A stretch of 64,000 nucleotides of DNA from Bacillus sp. B-jedd (GTDB taxonomy: Bacteria; Bacillota; Bacilli; Bacillales; Cytobacillaceae), in the NCBI RefSeq assembly GCF_000821085.1, contig NZ_CCXR01000001.1, positions 310,001 to 374,000 of the forward strand. Reading direction: 5' to 3'. The notes under the pieces were generated by a model. That model did not search any database. It was not told the DNA's origin and was given only the letters and a program-made list of their open reading frames with translations. A program made the position numbers and the translations under genes. Of the stretch, positions 61,387 to 64,000 are shown piece by piece. Within the stretch, counting starts at the first letter, position 1, and every line of letters begins with the position of its first letter.

Positions 61387-61880
61387 TGCGTTCAGCATGA
61401 ATATTCTCTTGGCGGAAAAACTTTTCCGTGGGGCATCCGCCCCAATCAAGTAACTTGCAGCATGTTGCAAGGCAATAGTTTCAAAATAATAGGGATCATT
61501 TTTGCAAAAACAATCCGTTGCCGCGGTTCAATATTCCACCTGGTTGTTTGTAACCTAAACGATGTAAGCCCTACCTCTCTTACATCCTTGCGGCTCCGAA
61601 GCCGCGCCAGTGTGAATAAGTCCTTCTATTAAAAAACAAAAGCAGAATGCCAGTCTATATTACATTGCAATCTGCGTAATCTCAAGTTACTCGAGTGCAC
61701 AATTATTCATTATACTTTGAAAAAGAAGATATGTCAATAATAAATTTTAGGTCGATCGTTATTGCATATTCATTTAAAAAAACGCTAAAAAGCAGTATGA
61801 TTGATTAGCAAGAATATTTAGACTTCCGAAGAATCGACACCTTTGAGTTCGATTGCCGGATCGTTAGGCAGGTGGCACCG
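61387..61880. other. Intergenic region before the ABC exporter
   Basis: About 490 bp without a supported gene; AT-rich from 61680 on, presumably holding the exporter promoter. Confidence 0.5.
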
Positions 61881-63623
61881 ATGTCGAAGATTTTTTCATT
61901 TTTAAAACCATACCGGCTCCATATGGCCGTTGCTTTGTTACTTATGCTTGTCGAGCTCGTTGTTGAGCTTTGGCAGCCGCTACTTATGGCGAAAATCATT
62001 GATGAAGGGATATTGAAAAAGGATCTTGACCTGGTCATCCAATGGGGAGCGGTCATGCTTGGGGTCTCAGCTCTTGCTTTTGCAGCAGGAATCGTCAATT
62101 CCTTTTTTGCCGGCCACGCGAGCCAAAGCTTTGGTTATGACATCCGCAAAGCGCTCTTTGAAAAGGTACAATCCTTTTCTTTTTCGAATTTCGATCGCTT
62201 TTCAACATCGTCACTCGTGACAAGAATGACAAATGATGTGACGATGATCCAGAATACGGTATTTATGAGCCTGAGAATTATGCTTCGGGCCCCGCTATTA
62301 ATTGCCGGGGGCCTCGTCATGGCTATCCTGGTCGATGTAAAGCTGGGCCTCATCCTGGCGGGCGTCACGCCCTTTCTTGTCCTGTTTCTCGCATGGGTCA
62401 GAACGAAGGCCCGCGGCCTCTTCCTTTCTATGCAAAAGAATTTGGATAAGGTAAACTCGGTCCTTAGGGAAAACCTGATGGCGATGAGGCTGATTAAGGC
62501 CTTCCTCCGCGGAAAGCATGAAACAGGGAGATTCACGGAAGCGAATGACCGGCTCCGGGAGAAAACCGTTTCCGCCTTTCGTCTGATCGAGTATACAACC
62601 CCGGTTCTTATGCTGGCGATGAACGCCGGTATCCTGGCTGTATTATGGTTCGGGAACTTTGAGGTTGCCCAGGGTGAAACGAAGGTCGGTGAAGTGGTCG
62701 CCATTATCAACTATGGCACCCGGATTACCTCCGCCCTGTCGATTGTCTCCATGATTATTATGATTTTTTCCCGCGCCCGCGCTTCAAGCCAGCGGATTGG
62801 GGAAGTTTTCGAAACAGAAGTTGATTTGTATGACGGGAAAGAAACAATGAAAGAACAGGCAGTTCCTTTTGGCAAAATTGAATTTAAAGACGTGGGTTTT
62901 CGATATCCCGGAACAGACACGGAGGTGCTGCGGAATATCTCCTTTACCGTAAACCCGGGTGAAACGATGGCCATTCTCGGGGCGACAGGTTCGGGAAAAA
63001 CAACGCTGTTTCAGCTCATCCCGAGGCTTTATGATGTGACAAAAGGAGAAATCCTGCTTGATGGTACAGATATCCGCAACATCAAACTCGATACGCTGAG
63101 AAGGCGGATTGGTTATGTCCCGCAGGACGTCCTGCTTTTTACAGGAACAGTCGCAGAGAATATCTCCTGGGGGAAGGAAGATGCCTCGGAAGGTGAGATT
63201 ACAGAGGCGGCTGCCAATGCCCAGATACACGATTCAATCGAAAAGTTCCCGCTCGGGTATAAATCAAAGATTGGCCAGAAAGGCGTCAATTTGTCCGGCG
63301 GGCAAAAGCAGCGGATTTCCATTGCCAGGGCGCTTGTCAGAAAGCCTAAAATCCTGCTGCTTGATGACAGTACAAGCGCGCTTGATATGAAAACCGAAGC
63401 CAGCCTTCTGAAAGCCTTGGATCAATACAAGTGTACGACGCTCATTATCACACAAAAAATTTCAACCGCGATGAGTGCGGATACGATTCTTCTTTTGGAA
63501 GAGGGAGAAATAAAGGCAGCCGGAAGCCATGCCGCTTTACTCCGCACAGAACCGCTTTACAGAAGAATTTATGAAACACAGCTGGAAGAAGGGGACCATA
63601 CGTATGCTGAAGGGTTTAGCTAG
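61881..63623 (+). CDS. ABC exporter half-transporter with degenerate ATPase site
   Basis: 580-aa protein: six-helix exporter domain (about 1-320) then the nucleotide-binding domain with Walker A GATGSGKTT near 366, Q-loop YVPQDVLLF, signature LSGGQKQR near 470 and Walker B ILLLDDSTSALD near 490. The catalytic Glu after Walker B is Asp, and the switch His is replaced (IITQKIS). This marks the degenerate half of a heterodimeric exporter like BmrC/BmrD. ATG with AGGTGG 5 nt upstream; a GTG three codons earlier is less likely. The partner gene overlaps it. Confidence 0.92.
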   Translation: MSKIFSFLKPYRLHMAVALLLMLVELVVELWQPLLMAKIIDEGILKKDLDLVIQWGAVMLGVSALAFAAGIVNSFFAGHASQSFGYDIRKALFEKVQSFSFSNFDRFSTSSLVTRMTNDVTMIQNTVFMSLRIMLRAPLLIAGGLVMAILVDVKLGLILAGVTPFLVLFLAWVRTKARGLFLSMQKNLDKVNSVLRENLMAMRLIKAFLRGKHETGRFTEANDRLREKTVSAFRLIEYTTPVLMLAMNAGILAVLWFGNFEVAQGETKVGEVVAIINYGTRITSALSIVSMIIMIFSRARASSQRIGEVFETEVDLYDGKETMKEQAVPFGKIEFKDVGFRYPGTDTEVLRNISFTVNPGETMAILGATGSGKTTLFQLIPRLYDVTKGEILLDGTDIRNIKLDTLRRRIGYVPQDVLLFTGTVAENISWGKEDASEGEITEAAANAQIHDSIEKFPLGYKSKIGQKGVNLSGGQKQRISIARALVRKPKILLLDDSTSALDMKTEASLLKALDQYKCTTLIITQKISTAMSADTILLLEEGEIKAAGSHAALLRTEPLYRRIYETQLEEGDHTYAEGFS

Positions 63624-64000
63624 GCCGTTCGCCTATCCAAGGCCGGAACTGCAGGCAAAGGGAACGGCGGCGCCTAAACAAAAGGAAAAAGCGAAGAACT
63701 GGACAGCGACAATTAAAAAGCTATGGGACTATCTTTCCGTGAAAAAAGGCGGGATCACACTAGTCCTGTTCCTCGTTGTGCTTAGTACAGCCCTCTCGCT
63801 GCTTGGGCCCGTGCTGATAGGAAAGACAGTCGACACTTATATCGTTGATAAAAAGACCACCGGCCTGCCGCTCTTGCTCGCAGGCATCCTCGGTGTTTAT
63901 ATTCTTTATTCAGTTTCAGTCTTTCTCCAAGGATATATTATGATCGGGATTGCCCAAACCACGGTATCGAAGCTGAGGACGGATTTATTCAGCCATCTTC
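63604..64000 (+). CDS. ABC exporter partner subunit, N-terminal part (cut by the window end)
   Basis: Open from ATG to the window end (132 codons). It starts 20 bp inside the previous gene with AAGGGG 9 nt upstream. An N-terminal cytosolic extension (LARPFAYPRPELQAKG, Lys-rich) leads into the first exporter helices: VKKGGITLVLFLVVLSTALS and LLGPVLIGKTVDTYI. It is expected to carry the canonical ATPase site missing from its partner. Confidence 0.9.
   Translation, partial: MLKGLARPFAYPRPELQAKGTAAPKQKEKAKNWTATIKKLWDYLSVKKGGITLVLFLVVLSTALSLLGPVLIGKTVDTYIVDKKTTGLPLLLAGILGVYILYSVSVFLQGYIMIGIAQTTVSKLRTDLFSHL

Overview
The window looks like chromosomal DNA of an aerobic, spore-forming Bacillaceae species (Bacillus/Mesobacillus-like). 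The signs are strong AGGAGG-type ribosome sites, many TTG and GTG starts, hairpin-plus-T terminators, a sporulation-type PAS histidine kinase, KtrB, a urease cluster in the Bacillus order, a T-box and a preQ1-I riboswitch. I see no rRNA, tRNA, CRISPR array, prophage or transposase. The strain cannot be named from the sequence alone.

Layout. 0-7.6 kb: polar amino acid ABC ATPase, methyltransferase, CoA-disulfide reductase with a rhodanese tail under a CsoR/CstR-like operator, a divergent redoxin lipoprotein with an in-frame TGA, a GGDEF/EAL protein and a mutarotase. 7.6-13 kb: DUF454 protein, preQ1-controlled QueT, and a surface-glycosylation-like cluster of four glycosyltransferases around a Cys-rich small protein. 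13-22.4 kb: CNNM/CBS protein, amino acid permease, ptb-buk, TetR regulator, DsbA-like oxidoreductase, LysE exporter, DUF4023 mini-gene, a tandem hairpin array and a nitroreductase. 22.9-30 kb: ureABCEFGD-ureH, with a divergent urea transporter across a Bacillus-type repeat. 30-37 kb: small proteins, an ECF sigma/PadR/FtsW-like operon, DIP1984 and GNAT proteins, and an ECF sigma/DUF4179 pair. 37-46 kb: a second hairpin array of the other family, phosphatase, CAP lipoprotein, AlkD-like protein, paralogous permease, flavodoxin, T-box-controlled BrnQ, and hemolysin III/DUF1836. 46.8-64 kb: sensor kinase, DMT transporter, beta-helix protein, TPR/dynamin-like GTPase, KtrB, FNT channel, MFS, split ThrE, a YflT-type stress protein, and a heterodimeric ABC exporter cut by the window end.

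Most interesting points. (1) The lipoprotein at 3474-3974 reads through one TGA at codon 56, exactly where the first Cys of a CxxC is expected. A 6-bp hairpin with a GGUC-containing loop follows at bacterial SECIS spacing, so this is a strong candidate UxxC selenoprotein. (2) Three intergenic arrays of imperfect hairpins (8, 6 and 11 units), from two unrelated sequence families, all have a period of exactly 52 bp, about five DNA helical turns. (3) The CoA-disulfide reductase promoter carries the palindrome ATACCCCTTAGGGTAT across its spacer and -10. (4) A 17-bp perfect palindrome lies at the likely start of the hemolysin III transcript, facing a divergent DUF1836 gene. (5) A TPR/dynamin-like protein has a degenerate P-loop.

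Gene starts were chosen by ribosome-site spacing and often lie downstream of the longest open frame.
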